From the NCBI GenBank assembly GCA_003136295.1, contig PLDZ01000243.1, positions 1,855 through 11,063 on the forward strand: a DNA stretch of 9,209 nt, read 5' to 3'. Each line of letters opens with the position of its first letter. The first letter of the stretch is position 1. Under the pieces are notes generated by a model. The model did no database searches. It saw nothing but the letters and a program-made list of their open reading frames with translations, and had not been told where the DNA came from. A program made the translations under genes and the position numbers. This document shows, in pieces, positions 1 through 6,069 of the stretch. This DNA comes from Candidatus Dormiibacterota bacterium (lineage in GTDB: Bacteria; Chloroflexota; Dormibacteria; Aeolococcales; Aeolococcaceae).

Positions 1-644
1 GCCGCGTCCGAGAGCAGCCATTCGATGACCGCGGCAACGGCATCTGTGCTCACCCACGACGCGCGGTTCGCTTTCGGCATGGAATCGCGATTGGCCGGCG
101 TGTCCATGGTGCCGGGCAGCACGGCGTTGACCGTGATGCCGTGTCCCTGCAACTCGGCTGCCATGACCTGTGCAAGCCGGAGCACGGCCGCCTTGCTGAC
201 CTGGTAGGCGGCCTGGCCGCGAGCCACATCAACGGCCGCGCGCGACGCGACGATCACGATCCGCCCACCGGCCCCGCCGGAAATCATGGACGCCGCCGCC
301 GCCCGGGCCAGATGCCATGGACCGAGGAGATTGCTCGATATCTGGCTGTGGATGGCGTCGTCGTCGACCTCATGCGCACGGCCGCCGGCGAAACCTCCTG
401 AAGCGCTCACCGCACCTTCCCAGGCGCCCATGGCTTCAACTGCGCTGCGCAGGCGCGAGACGGCATCGGCGTCTTCGAGGTCGCACTCGATCTCGGTCGC
501 GCCTGGCGGCAGTGCAAGGCGGCCAGGGCGGCGTGCGGGAACGACCACCCGGCGGCCCGCGGCCACAAGCCGGCTCACCACCGCACTACCGAGCGCTCCG
601 CCGCCGCCACCGACCACGGTGATCCCGTGGCGCTGAACAACCAC
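1..644 (-). CDS. SDR family NAD(P)-dependent oxidoreductase, 3' end cut by window edge
   Basis: Short-chain dehydrogenase/reductase with a Rossmann fold; it should transfer hydride between NAD(P)H and a carbonyl or hydroxyl substrate in the cytoplasm. About 214 codons are visible and the C-terminus is lost past base 1. Visible landmarks are the N-terminal glycine-rich dinucleotide loop GGGGGALG (about residues 12-19), an NNAG-like turn (SASGG, about 80-84), N105 in SSNLLG, catalytic S134 in IVIVAS, and YQVSK with Y147 and K151, followed by the usual NAVLPGTMDTP segment. The full N-S-Y-K set suggests a working enzyme. The GTG at 644 was chosen because GAGGA lies six bases upstream and the glycine loop follows at the normal distance. 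The gene is divergent from the protease at 656, so its promoter must lie inside the protease reading frame. The substrate cannot be predicted. Confidence 0.87.
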   Translation of the reverse strand, partial: MVVQRHGITVVGGGGGALGSAVVSRLVAAGRRVVVPARRPGRLALPPGATEIECDLEDADAVSRLRSAVEAMGAWEGAVSASGGFAGGRAHEVDDDAIHSQISSNLLGPWHLARAAAASMISGGAGGRIVIVASRAAVDVARGQAAYQVSKAAVLRLAQVMAAELQGHGITVNAVLPGTMDTPANRDSMPKANRASWVSTDAVAAVIEWLLSDA

Positions 645-650
645 AATGTT

Positions 651-655
651 TCCTC
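651..655 (-). promoter_or_regulatory. Ribosome binding site of the SDR gene
   Basis: On the minus strand GAGGA is followed six bases later by the GTG at 644. This supports that start over internal GTG codons. The same five bases lie directly upstream of the divergent protease GTG at 656. Confidence 0.55.
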
Positions 656-1465
656 GTGGATCGAGGGACCGTGCCGACGTTCCGTCCCGGCGCCGTCGCA
701 CGCGCCCTGGCGGCAATCATCGCTCTCCTGGTCGCCGGGCTGGCCGGCTTCCTGGTGGCAAACGACGTTGCCCAGATCAATCCGGCAAGCGTGACCCCGG
801 TCCATCTCCCGGCGGCGATCGCTCCGACGCCTGCGCCACCGGTCCTGCTCGACGTCGGCCGTGACGATCTCGTCAGCGTGGTGACCATCGAGGCCGAGCT
901 GGCCAACGGCGCGGAGGAATCGCTCGGCACGGGATGGATATTCGACAGGGTTGGCGACGTGGTCACCAACGCTCACGTCATCAACGGCGACGAATCGCTG
1001 CGTGTGACCGACCGTGCCGACACCACGCACGTCGCCCGCCTTGTGCAGAGCAGCGCGGCCCTCGACATCGCCGTGCTCCGGGTCAGCGGCACGCTGGTCG
1101 GGACACCGCTTCCGGTGGACGCCAGCGCGCTCACCGCCGTACCCGTCTCGGTGATCACGCTGGCCTCGAGCCGGGCCACGGGGAAGGCCGACATGACCGA
1201 GGAGAGGCTCATCGGTCTCCATGCCAGCGTCCCACTCTCGGGCAGCGGTATCGATGCAGGTCAGTCGTCGCCCCAGGAGTACAACGACATGCTCCACCTG
1301 GAGGGGGCCAAGATCTACCAGGGCAACAGCGGAGGACCGGTGCTCGACGCTTCGGGCGACGTGATCGGGATCATCACGCTGGCGAGCCCGAGCGCATCGG
1401 AGTCCTACGCGATACCCATCAGCCGGGTGCTCTCCGACTTGCGACAGTGGGTCGCACACGGATGA
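656..1465 (+). CDS. Membrane-anchored HtrA/trypsin-like serine protease (S1C-like) without PDZ domain
   Basis: Predicted extracytoplasmic serine endopeptidase of 269 residues. A short basic N-terminus precedes one hydrophobic segment at about residues 14-36, then an Ala/Pro-rich linker (about 44-63), then a trypsin-like domain. The catalytic triad is complete: H107 in TNAHV, D137 in ALDIAV and S225 in QGNSGGPV, with the usual GIITLA and YAIPI strands after it. The protein ends about 35 residues after the catalytic serine region, so there is no C-terminal PDZ domain, unlike DegP/DegQ. The likely topology is N-terminus inside and protease outside, as in the anchored HtrA group. The start is uncertain. 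GTG 656 has no Shine-Dalgarno but a CACAAT hexamer at 642-647, which would fit a leaderless transcript. GTG 671 follows GAGGGA very closely. Its target is unknown; protein quality control is the family precedent. Confidence 0.88.
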   Translation: MDRGTVPTFRPGAVARALAAIIALLVAGLAGFLVANDVAQINPASVTPVHLPAAIAPTPAPPVLLDVGRDDLVSVVTIEAELANGAEESLGTGWIFDRVGDVVTNAHVINGDESLRVTDRADTTHVARLVQSSAALDIAVLRVSGTLVGTPLPVDASALTAVPVSVITLASSRATGKADMTEERLIGLHASVPLSGSGIDAGQSSPQEYNDMLHLEGAKIYQGNSGGPVLDASGDVIGIITLASPSASESYAIPISRVLSDLRQWVAHG

Positions 1466-1485
1466 TTCGGCCCGGCATTGGGTAT

Positions 1486-1516
1486 CGTCATCACTGACGG
1501 GACGTACAGACGTACC
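1486..1516 (+). promoter_or_regulatory. Short repeats in the trxB upstream gap (possible operator)
   Basis: The 69-base gap before trxB holds a perfect inverted repeat CGTCA-TCAC-TGACG at 1486-1499. It is followed by a tandem repeat of the 8-base unit GACGTACM (1501-1508 and 1509-1516, where M is A then C). Both lie upstream of the ribosome binding site and could form an operator or a short 5' leader structure. No convincing -35/-10 pair was found. The arms are short and chance occurrence is possible. Confidence 0.3.
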
Positions 1517-1518
1517 CC

Positions 1519-1524
1519 GAGGAG
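1519..1524 (+). promoter_or_regulatory. Ribosome binding site of trxB
   Basis: GAGGAG lies ten bases upstream of the GTG at 1535. The spacing is slightly long but the match is strong, and it decides for this start over the in-frame TTG at 1478. Confidence 0.6.
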
Positions 1525-1534
1525 TGCAACCAGC

Positions 1535-2521
1535 GTGCCCACACACGACTTCGACATCGCGATCATCGGCGGCGGCCCCGCCGGGCTGACGGCCGCGCTC
1601 TATGCCGGCCGGAACCGCGAGCGTGCGGTCCTTCTCGAGGGGAAGGCCCCGGGCGGCCAGTTGCTCAATACCGAACTTATCGAGGATTACCCGGGCTTTC
1701 TGTCAATTCTGGGCGGCGAGCTCGCGACCGTGATGGAGGAGCAGGCAGCGCATTTCGGCACCGAGCTGGTTCGCACCGAGGTCAAGGCGATCAAGGTCCA
1801 AGCCGATGGCAGGAAGCTCGTCGAGACCTATGACGGTGACTATCTTGCCCCCGCAGTGATCATCACCGCGGGGGGAAACCCGCGCAAGCTCGGGGTCTCC
1901 GGTGAGGAGGAGTTCGCGGGTCGTGGGGTGTCCTACTGCGCCGTCTGCGACGGTGCGTTCTTCAAGGACGTCCACCTCGCCGTGGCGGGCGGGGGTGACG
2001 CCGCGGTGGAGGAGGCATTGTTCCTCACGCGCTACGCGAGCAAGGTCACGATCATCCACCGGCGCAAGGAATTCCGGGCTCAGCCGATCCTCCTCGACGA
2101 GGCGCGCAAGCACCCCAAGATCGAGTTCCTGGTTGACACCATCATCGAGAGCATCGACGGTGACGAGAAGGTGCGCAGGTTGTCCTTGCGAAACCTGGAC
2201 ACCGAACGCCGCTCCGAGCTTCAGGTCGGGGGCATCTTCATCTTTATCGGCTTCATCCCCAATACCCAGCTGGTGGATGCTCACCTCGATCATGACAAGG
2301 CTGGCTATTACGTCACCGATCCCATGACCATGATGACCAACGTCCCCGGGATCTTCGCTGCCGGCGACGTGCGCAGCCAGCTGACCCGGCAGATCACCAC
2401 CGCAGTCGGCGATGCCACCACCGCGACGATCGCGGCGAGCAAATGGATCGAGGACTGGCGGCGCGGCCGCGACGACACCCCGCCCGAGCTCGTCGAAGCG
2501 GCTCTGCACGGCGCCATCTGA
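1535..2521 (+). CDS. trxB: Thioredoxin reductase (NADPH)
   Basis: Low-molecular-weight flavoprotein disulfide reductase, EC 1.8.1.9, which passes electrons from NADPH through FAD to thioredoxin in the cytoplasm. From the chosen GTG the protein has 328 residues, normal for the family. Seen in order: the FAD-binding loop GGGPAG near residue 12, the redox-active CAVC with C135 and C138 (the position expected from E. coli TrxB), the NADPH loop GGGDAAVEEA, the HRRKEFRA motif that contacts the NADPH phosphate, and the second FAD motif GIFAAGD followed by RQITTAVGDATTA. The intact HRRxxFR motif argues for a true NADPH-dependent enzyme rather than a ferredoxin-linked or orphan relative. An in-frame TTG at 1478 would add 19 non-conserved residues and was not used. 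The adenosyltransferase gene begins ten bases downstream. No thioredoxin gene is in the window. Confidence 0.96.
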   Translation: MPTHDFDIAIIGGGPAGLTAALYAGRNRERAVLLEGKAPGGQLLNTELIEDYPGFLSILGGELATVMEEQAAHFGTELVRTEVKAIKVQADGRKLVETYDGDYLAPAVIITAGGNPRKLGVSGEEEFAGRGVSYCAVCDGAFFKDVHLAVAGGGDAAVEEALFLTRYASKVTIIHRRKEFRAQPILLDEARKHPKIEFLVDTIIESIDGDEKVRRLSLRNLDTERRSELQVGGIFIFIGFIPNTQLVDAHLDHDKAGYYVTDPMTMMTNVPGIFAAGDVRSQLTRQITTAVGDATTATIAASKWIEDWRRGRDDTPPELVEAALHGAI

Positions 2522-2531
2522 TCGCGAACGC

Positions 2532-3125
2532 GTGAGCATCACCACCGGGCACGGCGACGGGGGAGAGACCGGGCTGCTCTACGGCGGGCGCGTGGCCAAG
2601 GACGACCTCCACACGGAGGCCTACGGATCGCTCGACGAAGCGATATCCGCGCTCGGGCTCGCCCGGTCGCTCTCCGACTCCGCCGTCCGCGCAGCGCGCA
2701 TCCTCGAGTTACAGCGCGAGCTGTTCGTGGTGGGCGCGGAGCTCGCTACCGGACCCGGTCATCGGGCCGACCTCGAGCGCCACTTCAACGTCGTGACACC
2801 GGCCATGTCCGACGCGCTCGAACGCGAGATCCATGATCTCGAAGCCCGAGTCCCCCTGCCCGGTGGTTTCGTCATCCCGGGCGGAACCCCGGTCGGCGCG
2901 GCCCTCGACCTCGCTCGGACTCTGGTCCGGCGGGCGGAGCGCCGCACCGTCTCGCTGCAACGCACCGGCGGGGTCGAAAACCCCGAGGTGCTTCGTTACC
3001 TCAATCGCTGCTCCGACCTGCTCTTCATGCTCGCGCGAGAAGCGGAGCAGGGAACCACCGTCGCCTCGGGCGGCCAGCGCCGCCGCGAGGCAGACGGTGG
3101 GTCGGTAGGAAGGACAGAGGGTTAG
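2532..3125 (+). CDS. PduO-type cob(I)alamin adenosyltransferase
   Basis: ATP:cob(I)alamin adenosyltransferase (PduO/MMAB family, EC 2.5.1.17), which transfers the adenosyl group of ATP to reduced cobalamin to form coenzyme B12. The 197-residue length is normal. Evidence includes the N-terminal ATP loop ITTGHGDGGET followed by GGRVAKDD and EAYGSLDEA; FVIPGG, whose F113 matches the phenylalanine that displaces the lower ligand in Lactobacillus PduO; RRAER at 133-137; and YLNRCSDLLFMLAR near 157-169. The ATP loop has TGHGD where the family often has a basic residue (TKTGD), a variation worth noting. The GTG at 2532 starts right at the family N-terminus, ten bases after trxB, with no clear Shine-Dalgarno, so translation may depend on trxB. 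About 25 hydrophilic C-terminal residues look disordered. Its stop overlaps that of the convergent permease. Confidence 0.92.
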   Translation: MSITTGHGDGGETGLLYGGRVAKDDLHTEAYGSLDEAISALGLARSLSDSAVRAARILELQRELFVVGAELATGPGHRADLERHFNVVTPAMSDALEREIHDLEARVPLPGGFVIPGGTPVGAALDLARTLVRRAERRTVSLQRTGGVENPEVLRYLNRCSDLLFMLAREAEQGTTVASGGQRRREADGGSVGRTEG

Positions 3126-3931
3126 GCGGGAATCAGCCCGCGGCGCCGCAGGAGCCCGCGCTCCATCGGCGCGAAGACGAGGTCGTTGACGGCGATCCCA
3201 ACCACCAGGATGGTCAGGACGGCGGCGAACATCTCGGGAAGGTCGTCCAGGCTCCGGCCGTTGTCCAGGATCTGTCCGAGACCGCTGCTCGCGGTCGATC
3301 CGATGATCAACTCGGCGGCCATGAGGGAGCGCCATGAGAAGGCCCAGGCCTGCTTCATCCCGGCCACGTAGCCCGGCAGGGTCGCCGAGAAGATGAAGTG
3401 CCGGTAGTACCGCGGGCCGCGCGCGCCCATTGAGCGCGCCAGGCTGAACGTGAGCGGCGGGATGTTGTCGTACGACGACATCAATCCCATCGCGATCGAC
3501 GGGAAGGCACCCATGATCACCACGAAGTACACGGCGTTCTCGACCTGCCCGCCGATGGCAAGGAACAGAGTCGCAATGGGCACCCAGACGACTGACGGCA
3601 GGCTCTGGAGCCCGGCGAGCAACGATCCGACGCCGGCGCGAAGCACCGGGACACGGACGACCGCAAGCCCGATCAGCGTGCCCAACGCCAGGGCGAGCAC
3701 GTAGCCGATCGCCGCGCGTTCGAGCGTCTGGAACAGTGCCGGCACCAGCACGTCGGTGTGCACCAGAAAGCCGATCTCGCCGATCGCGTCGCCGGGACCG
3801 GGAAGTGACGCACCCCCCGGAGACTGGACGCCGGCCACCACGAGCAGCTGCCAGATGCCCAGCAGGATGCCGATGGCGACAACCCTGGGCCAAGCGGCGC
3901 GGAGAATCCGCTGCAGCCTATTCCGCTCCAT
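3122..3931 (-). CDS. ABC importer permease, nitrate/sulfonate/taurine type
   Basis: Inner-membrane permease of the BPD_transp_1 type (SsuC/TauC/NrtB relatives), 269 residues. About six hydrophobic segments are visible, near residues 17-36, 72-94, 104-127, 133-150, 190-210 and 234-252. The cytoplasmic coupling (EAA-like) loop, about 165-193, reads ARSMGARGPRYYRHFIFSAT and continues into LPGYVAG, which fits the family; it contacts the ATPase Q-loop region. The ATG at 3931 was chosen because it gives the usual short N-terminus before the first membrane span. The open frame reaches farther upstream into the ATPase gene, but that extension is Arg/Ser-rich and unlikely. The start overlaps the ATPase end by 14 bases, so translation is probably coupled. 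A single permease gene suggests a homodimer. The substrate is not determinable from this protein. Confidence 0.93.
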   Translation of the reverse strand: MERNRLQRILRAAWPRVVAIGILLGIWQLLVVAGVQSPGGASLPGPGDAIGEIGFLVHTDVLVPALFQTLERAAIGYVLALALGTLIGLAVVRVPVLRAGVGSLLAGLQSLPSVVWVPIATLFLAIGGQVENAVYFVVIMGAFPSIAMGLMSSYDNIPPLTFSLARSMGARGPRYYRHFIFSATLPGYVAGMKQAWAFSWRSLMAAELIIGSTASSGLGQILDNGRSLDDLPEMFAAVLTILVVGIAVNDLVFAPMERGLLRRRGLIPA

Positions 3932-4715
3932 CGGACGCCGCCCCAGCGCGCAGCCGCTGCGTGATCTCGTGCGCGAGTCCCGACACCTCGAAGGAGTCGA
4001 GCTCGCGCGGCCGGACGATGTCGACGTCCCAGATCTGCGCAATGCGACCGGGGCGAGGGGTCATCAGCACGACGCGATCCCCGAGGCGCACGGCCTCGCG
4101 CACGTTGTGAGTGACGAAGATGATCGTCTTGCCGGTCTCCTGCCAGATCCGGTTGAGGTCATCGTGGAGCTGGTCACGAGTCAGTGCGTCGAGCGCAGCG
4201 AAGGGCTCGTCCATGAGCAACAGCTCGGACTCCTGGGCCAGCGCGCGGGCCAGCGCGCTGCGCTGCCGCATGCCCCCGGAGAGCTGATGTGGCCGGTGAT
4301 CCGCGAAGTCGATCAGGCCGACCATGGAGAGCAGCCGGTTGACAGTTTGATTGCGCTGGTCCGTTTCCAGGTTGTGGATGCGCATCGGCAGCTCCACGTT
4401 GCGGCGAACCGTGAGCCAGGGGAGCAGCGCGGGCTCCTGGAACATGACCGCCGGGCGACCGTCCGCGATCTCGATGGTCCCCGAGGTGACCTTGTCAAGC
4501 CCAGCGATCAAGGAGAGCAAGGTGGACTTGCCGCACCCGGAAGCGCCGAGGACGCAGACGAACTCTCCCCTTGCCATCTCGAGCGACACGTTCTCGAGCG
4601 CGGTCATGGCGCGCTTGCCGTGGCCGAACACCTTCGTGACCCCCTCGAGGGTCACGAAGGCGTCATCCGCCTCCACGGTCAACACAGCCGGGCGTCGAAA
4701 TAGCGCGACGGTCAC
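3918..4715 (-). CDS. ABC importer ATPase, nitrate/sulfonate/taurine type
   Basis: Cytoplasmic ATP-hydrolysing subunit of the importer, 265 residues, close to SsuB/TauB/NrtD. All motifs are intact: Walker A GASGCGKST at 57-65, Q93 in the Q-loop FQEPALLPWLTV, signature LSGGMRQR at 145-152, Walker B LLLMDE at 165-170 with catalytic E170, D-loop AALD, and H203 in FVTHNV. The ALLPWLTV stretch after the Q-loop is characteristic of this importer branch. The GTG at 4715 overlaps the binding-protein stop by four bases (GTGA), a standard translational-coupling arrangement, and no separate Shine-Dalgarno is evident. About 16 residues precede the first ABC strand, slightly longer than usual. It is the second gene of the operon between the binding protein and the permease. 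Confidence 0.95.
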   Translation of the reverse strand: MTVALFRRPAVLTVEADDAFVTLEGVTKVFGHGKRAMTALENVSLEMARGEFVCVLGASGCGKSTLLSLIAGLDKVTSGTIEIADGRPAVMFQEPALLPWLTVRRNVELPMRIHNLETDQRNQTVNRLLSMVGLIDFADHRPHQLSGGMRQRSALARALAQESELLLMDEPFAALDALTRDQLHDDLNRIWQETGKTIIFVTHNVREAVRLGDRVVLMTPRPGRIAQIWDVDIVRPRELDSFEVSGLAHEITQRLRAGAASDGAE

Positions 4716-5830
4716 GAGCCGAGAGACCCGGCGCTGACGGTCGCCTCACCCGCCGCGCTGAGGACGGCGTTCAGCGGCCCGAGATGCAGGATGCCGTTGA
4801 TGCCGGCCGTCTTGTTGAACCCGAGCTGCTCCGCGTTCTTTGCATCGGTCTGCAGGTCGGCGGCGAAGGGGTCGAGCACGAAGCTGAGGTGAGTCCACGC
4901 CAGCGCAAGGACGTTGGACTTGAGCAGCTTGCCGCCGGTGGTGGCCGCAAGCGCGGCATTGACCGCCGCCGGTGCTGTCGATTCGTTCGCGTTGATCCAG
5001 TTCACCGACTTGACGAGCCCCTTGAGCAGGTCATTGACGATGTCGGGGTGGTTCTGGAGCAGTTTCTGCGTGACCACGAGCACCGTGGTGGGGAACTGCC
5101 CGTTCGGCCAGAGCGAGGCTTCATCAACGGCGAGCGTGCCCTTGCCCTGGAGGATGAACTCAGACTCGTAGGGCTCAGGAACCCAGCCACCGGCGATCTT
5201 GCCGGCTTCGAAGTTCTGCAGGCTCACCGAGTTGCCCGAGCTCGAGTCGATCGTCACCTGACCGCCCCCGTTGATGCTGGTGGCGAGCCCCTTGGTCCCC
5301 AGCCACGTGCGCAGGGCGATGTCCTGCGTGTTCCCGAGCTGCGGCGACGAGAGCGTCTTCCCTGCGAGGTCCGCCGGGAAGTTCCCATCGGCGATCGTCT
5401 TGCTGACCACGAGGCCCGCGCCGCCGGACGCCGTGCCGGCAATGATGAGCACCTTGCCCTTGGTCTTGATGAAGGCATTGATGGCCGGCCCAGGGCCGAC
5501 GAATGCGGCATCGAGCGCCCCGCCGAGGAGCGCCTCGCTCTCCGCAGGGCCGGCGCTGAAGGTGGTCGTCTTGACGGTGGTGCTCTTGGGCATCGCACCC
5601 TGGAAGAAGCCCTGGGACACGCCGATGAGCGCCGGCGCATGGGTCAGGTTGACGAGATACCCGAGGTTGACGGTGGACGGGTCCGGCTGCCCGGTCGCGC
5701 CGGTCGACGCAGTAGCCGAGCCGCATGCACCGAGCACCGCCGCAGTGGCCAGCAGCGCCACTGTCGTCGCAGCGCGTCGGGTGCTGCGGCGACGAGGCGC
5801 CGAGAATCGTAGAAGTGTCTCCCCAACCAT
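4712..5830 (-). CDS. ABC importer substrate-binding lipoprotein, SsuA/TauA/NrtA-like
   Basis: Solute-binding protein of 372 residues, first gene of the importer operon. An Arg-rich N-terminus and a hydrophobic stretch lead to the lipobox LGAC with lipidated C36, then a Ser/Thr/Gly-rich tether. The mature domain shows family segments: NLGYLVNLTHAPALIGVSQG near 55-74, DAAFVGPGPAINAF near 107-120, SPQLGNTQDIALRTWL near 162-177, and GGWVPEPYES near 214-223. These fit the NMT1/SsuA-like fold that binds nitrate, sulfonates, taurine or related small anions; the ligand cannot be assigned here. The ATG at 5830 has GGGGAG eight bases upstream and gives a complete signal peptide. The open frame continues upstream to about 6079 but crosses the predicted promoter and stem-loops and is not considered coding. 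Confidence 0.93.
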   Translation of the reverse strand: MVGETLLRFSAPRRRSTRRAATTVALLATAAVLGACGSATASTGATGQPDPSTVNLGYLVNLTHAPALIGVSQGFFQGAMPKSTTVKTTTFSAGPAESEALLGGALDAAFVGPGPAINAFIKTKGKVLIIAGTASGGAGLVVSKTIADGNFPADLAGKTLSSPQLGNTQDIALRTWLGTKGLATSINGGGQVTIDSSSGNSVSLQNFEAGKIAGGWVPEPYESEFILQGKGTLAVDEASLWPNGQFPTTVLVVTQKLLQNHPDIVNDLLKGLVKSVNWINANESTAPAAVNAALAATTGGKLLKSNVLALAWTHLSFVLDPFAADLQTDAKNAEQLGFNKTAGINGILHLGPLNAVLSAAGEATVSAGSLGS

Positions 5831-5838
5831 GATCGTGT

Positions 5839-5844
5839 CTCCCC
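5839..5844 (-). promoter_or_regulatory. Ribosome binding site of the binding-protein gene
   Basis: GGGGAG on the minus strand, eight bases before the ATG at 5830. It is the strongest Shine-Dalgarno in the window, as expected for an abundant binding protein, and it fixes the start. Confidence 0.75.
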
Positions 5845-5913
5845 TTTTCTTTATCGGATTTCTCTTCCTGAGGCCCCCTCTCGATCGGCCTCGTTCAAAC
5901 AAAACGCGTGTGT

Positions 5914-5932
5914 CCCGCCGCCTTGCGGCAGG
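5914..5932 (-). promoter_or_regulatory. 5' leader stem-loop of the importer transcript
   Basis: On the minus strand CCTGCCGC and GCGGCGGG can form eight pairs, one of them G-U, closed by an AAG loop. It sits just downstream of the predicted -10 box, so it would be at the very 5' end of the transcript, where it could stabilise the mRNA or take part in control. There is no T-tract directly after it, so it does not look like a terminator. Confidence 0.45.
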
Positions 5933-5935
5933 ATG

Positions 5936-5965
5936 ACTATCGGTTCCATACCGAGCATTAAGCAA
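5936..5965 (-). promoter_or_regulatory. Predicted sigma70-like promoter of the importer operon
   Basis: Minus strand: TTGCTT (5965-5960) as -35, an 18-base spacer, and GATAGT (5941-5936) as -10. The boxes match consensus at 3 of 6 and 4 of 6 positions. The predicted start near 5929 leaves a leader of about 100 bases before the ATG. Two palindromes overlap these boxes. The match is moderate and untested. Confidence 0.4.
5940..5954. repeat. Palindrome A, TCGGT-N5-ACCGA (candidate operator)
   Basis: Perfect 5-base arms TCGGT and ACCGA around TCCAT. It lies in the spacer next to the predicted -10 of the importer promoter, where a bound repressor would block RNA polymerase. Its centre (5947) is 21 bases from that of palindrome B. 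The arms are short, so chance is possible. Confidence 0.35.
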
Positions 5966-5976
5966 TGAGCTTGCTT
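5960..5976. repeat. Palindrome B, AAGCAA-N5-TTGCTT (candidate operator)
   Basis: Perfect 6-base arms AAGCAA and TTGCTT around TGAGC. One arm coincides with the predicted -35 hexamer of the importer promoter. The spacer length equals that of palindrome A although the arm sequences differ. The neighbouring PucR-type regulator is an obvious candidate to bind here, by proximity only. Confidence 0.4.
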
Positions 5977-6040
5977 TGAACGGAATCATCCCTTCATCGA
6001 AACGGTAGCCTGCCCGCATCCCCCTTGCTCTCTCTGGTGC

Positions 6041-6069
6041 GGTTGGTTCATTTTGGGAAGGAGCCAACC
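6041..6069. repeat. 9-base-arm inverted repeat in the intergenic region
   Basis: GGTTGGTTC (6041-6049) pairs with GAGCCAACC (6061-6069) across an 11-base loop. One pair is G-U when read on the plus strand and an A-C mismatch on the minus strand. It lies about 105 bases past the regulator stop. No T-tract follows on either strand, so an intrinsic terminator is not supported. It may be an operator, or a Rho-independent-like stop without a U-tract, as occurs in some high-GC bacteria. Confidence 0.4.

Noticed and set aside
1478..1534. TTG start at 1478 for trxB
   Set aside because: It adds 19 non-family residues; GTG 1535 has GAGGAG upstream and gives the normal TrxB N-terminus.
575..1546. Long minus-strand open frame opposite the protease and the trxB start
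   Set aside because: It overlaps two well-supported genes, is rich in Arg, Gly and Asp with no recognisable domain, and is typical of antisense shadows in high-GC DNA.
2412..2531. ATG start at 2412 for the adenosyltransferase
   Set aside because: It would lie inside trxB in another frame and add an Arg/Ser-rich tail; the family N-terminus begins at GTG 2532.
1703..2545. Minus-strand open frame opposite trxB
   Set aside because: Shadow of a clear trxB; no motif, and no ribosome site was considered convincing.
3932..4042. Permease start at 4042
   Set aside because: The extra 37 residues are Arg/Ser-rich, lie inside the ATPase gene, and precede a normal permease N-terminus at ATG 3931.
3756..5812. 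Long plus-strand open frames opposite the importer genes (3756-4703 and 4784-5812)
   Set aside because: They are antisense to genes with complete ABC motifs and contain only low-complexity charged sequence.
5831..5940. Riboswitch in the importer leader (guanidine-I, TPP, SAM or cobalamin)
   Set aside because: These were considered because such importers can be riboswitch-controlled, but none of the conserved core motifs that I know are present by eye.
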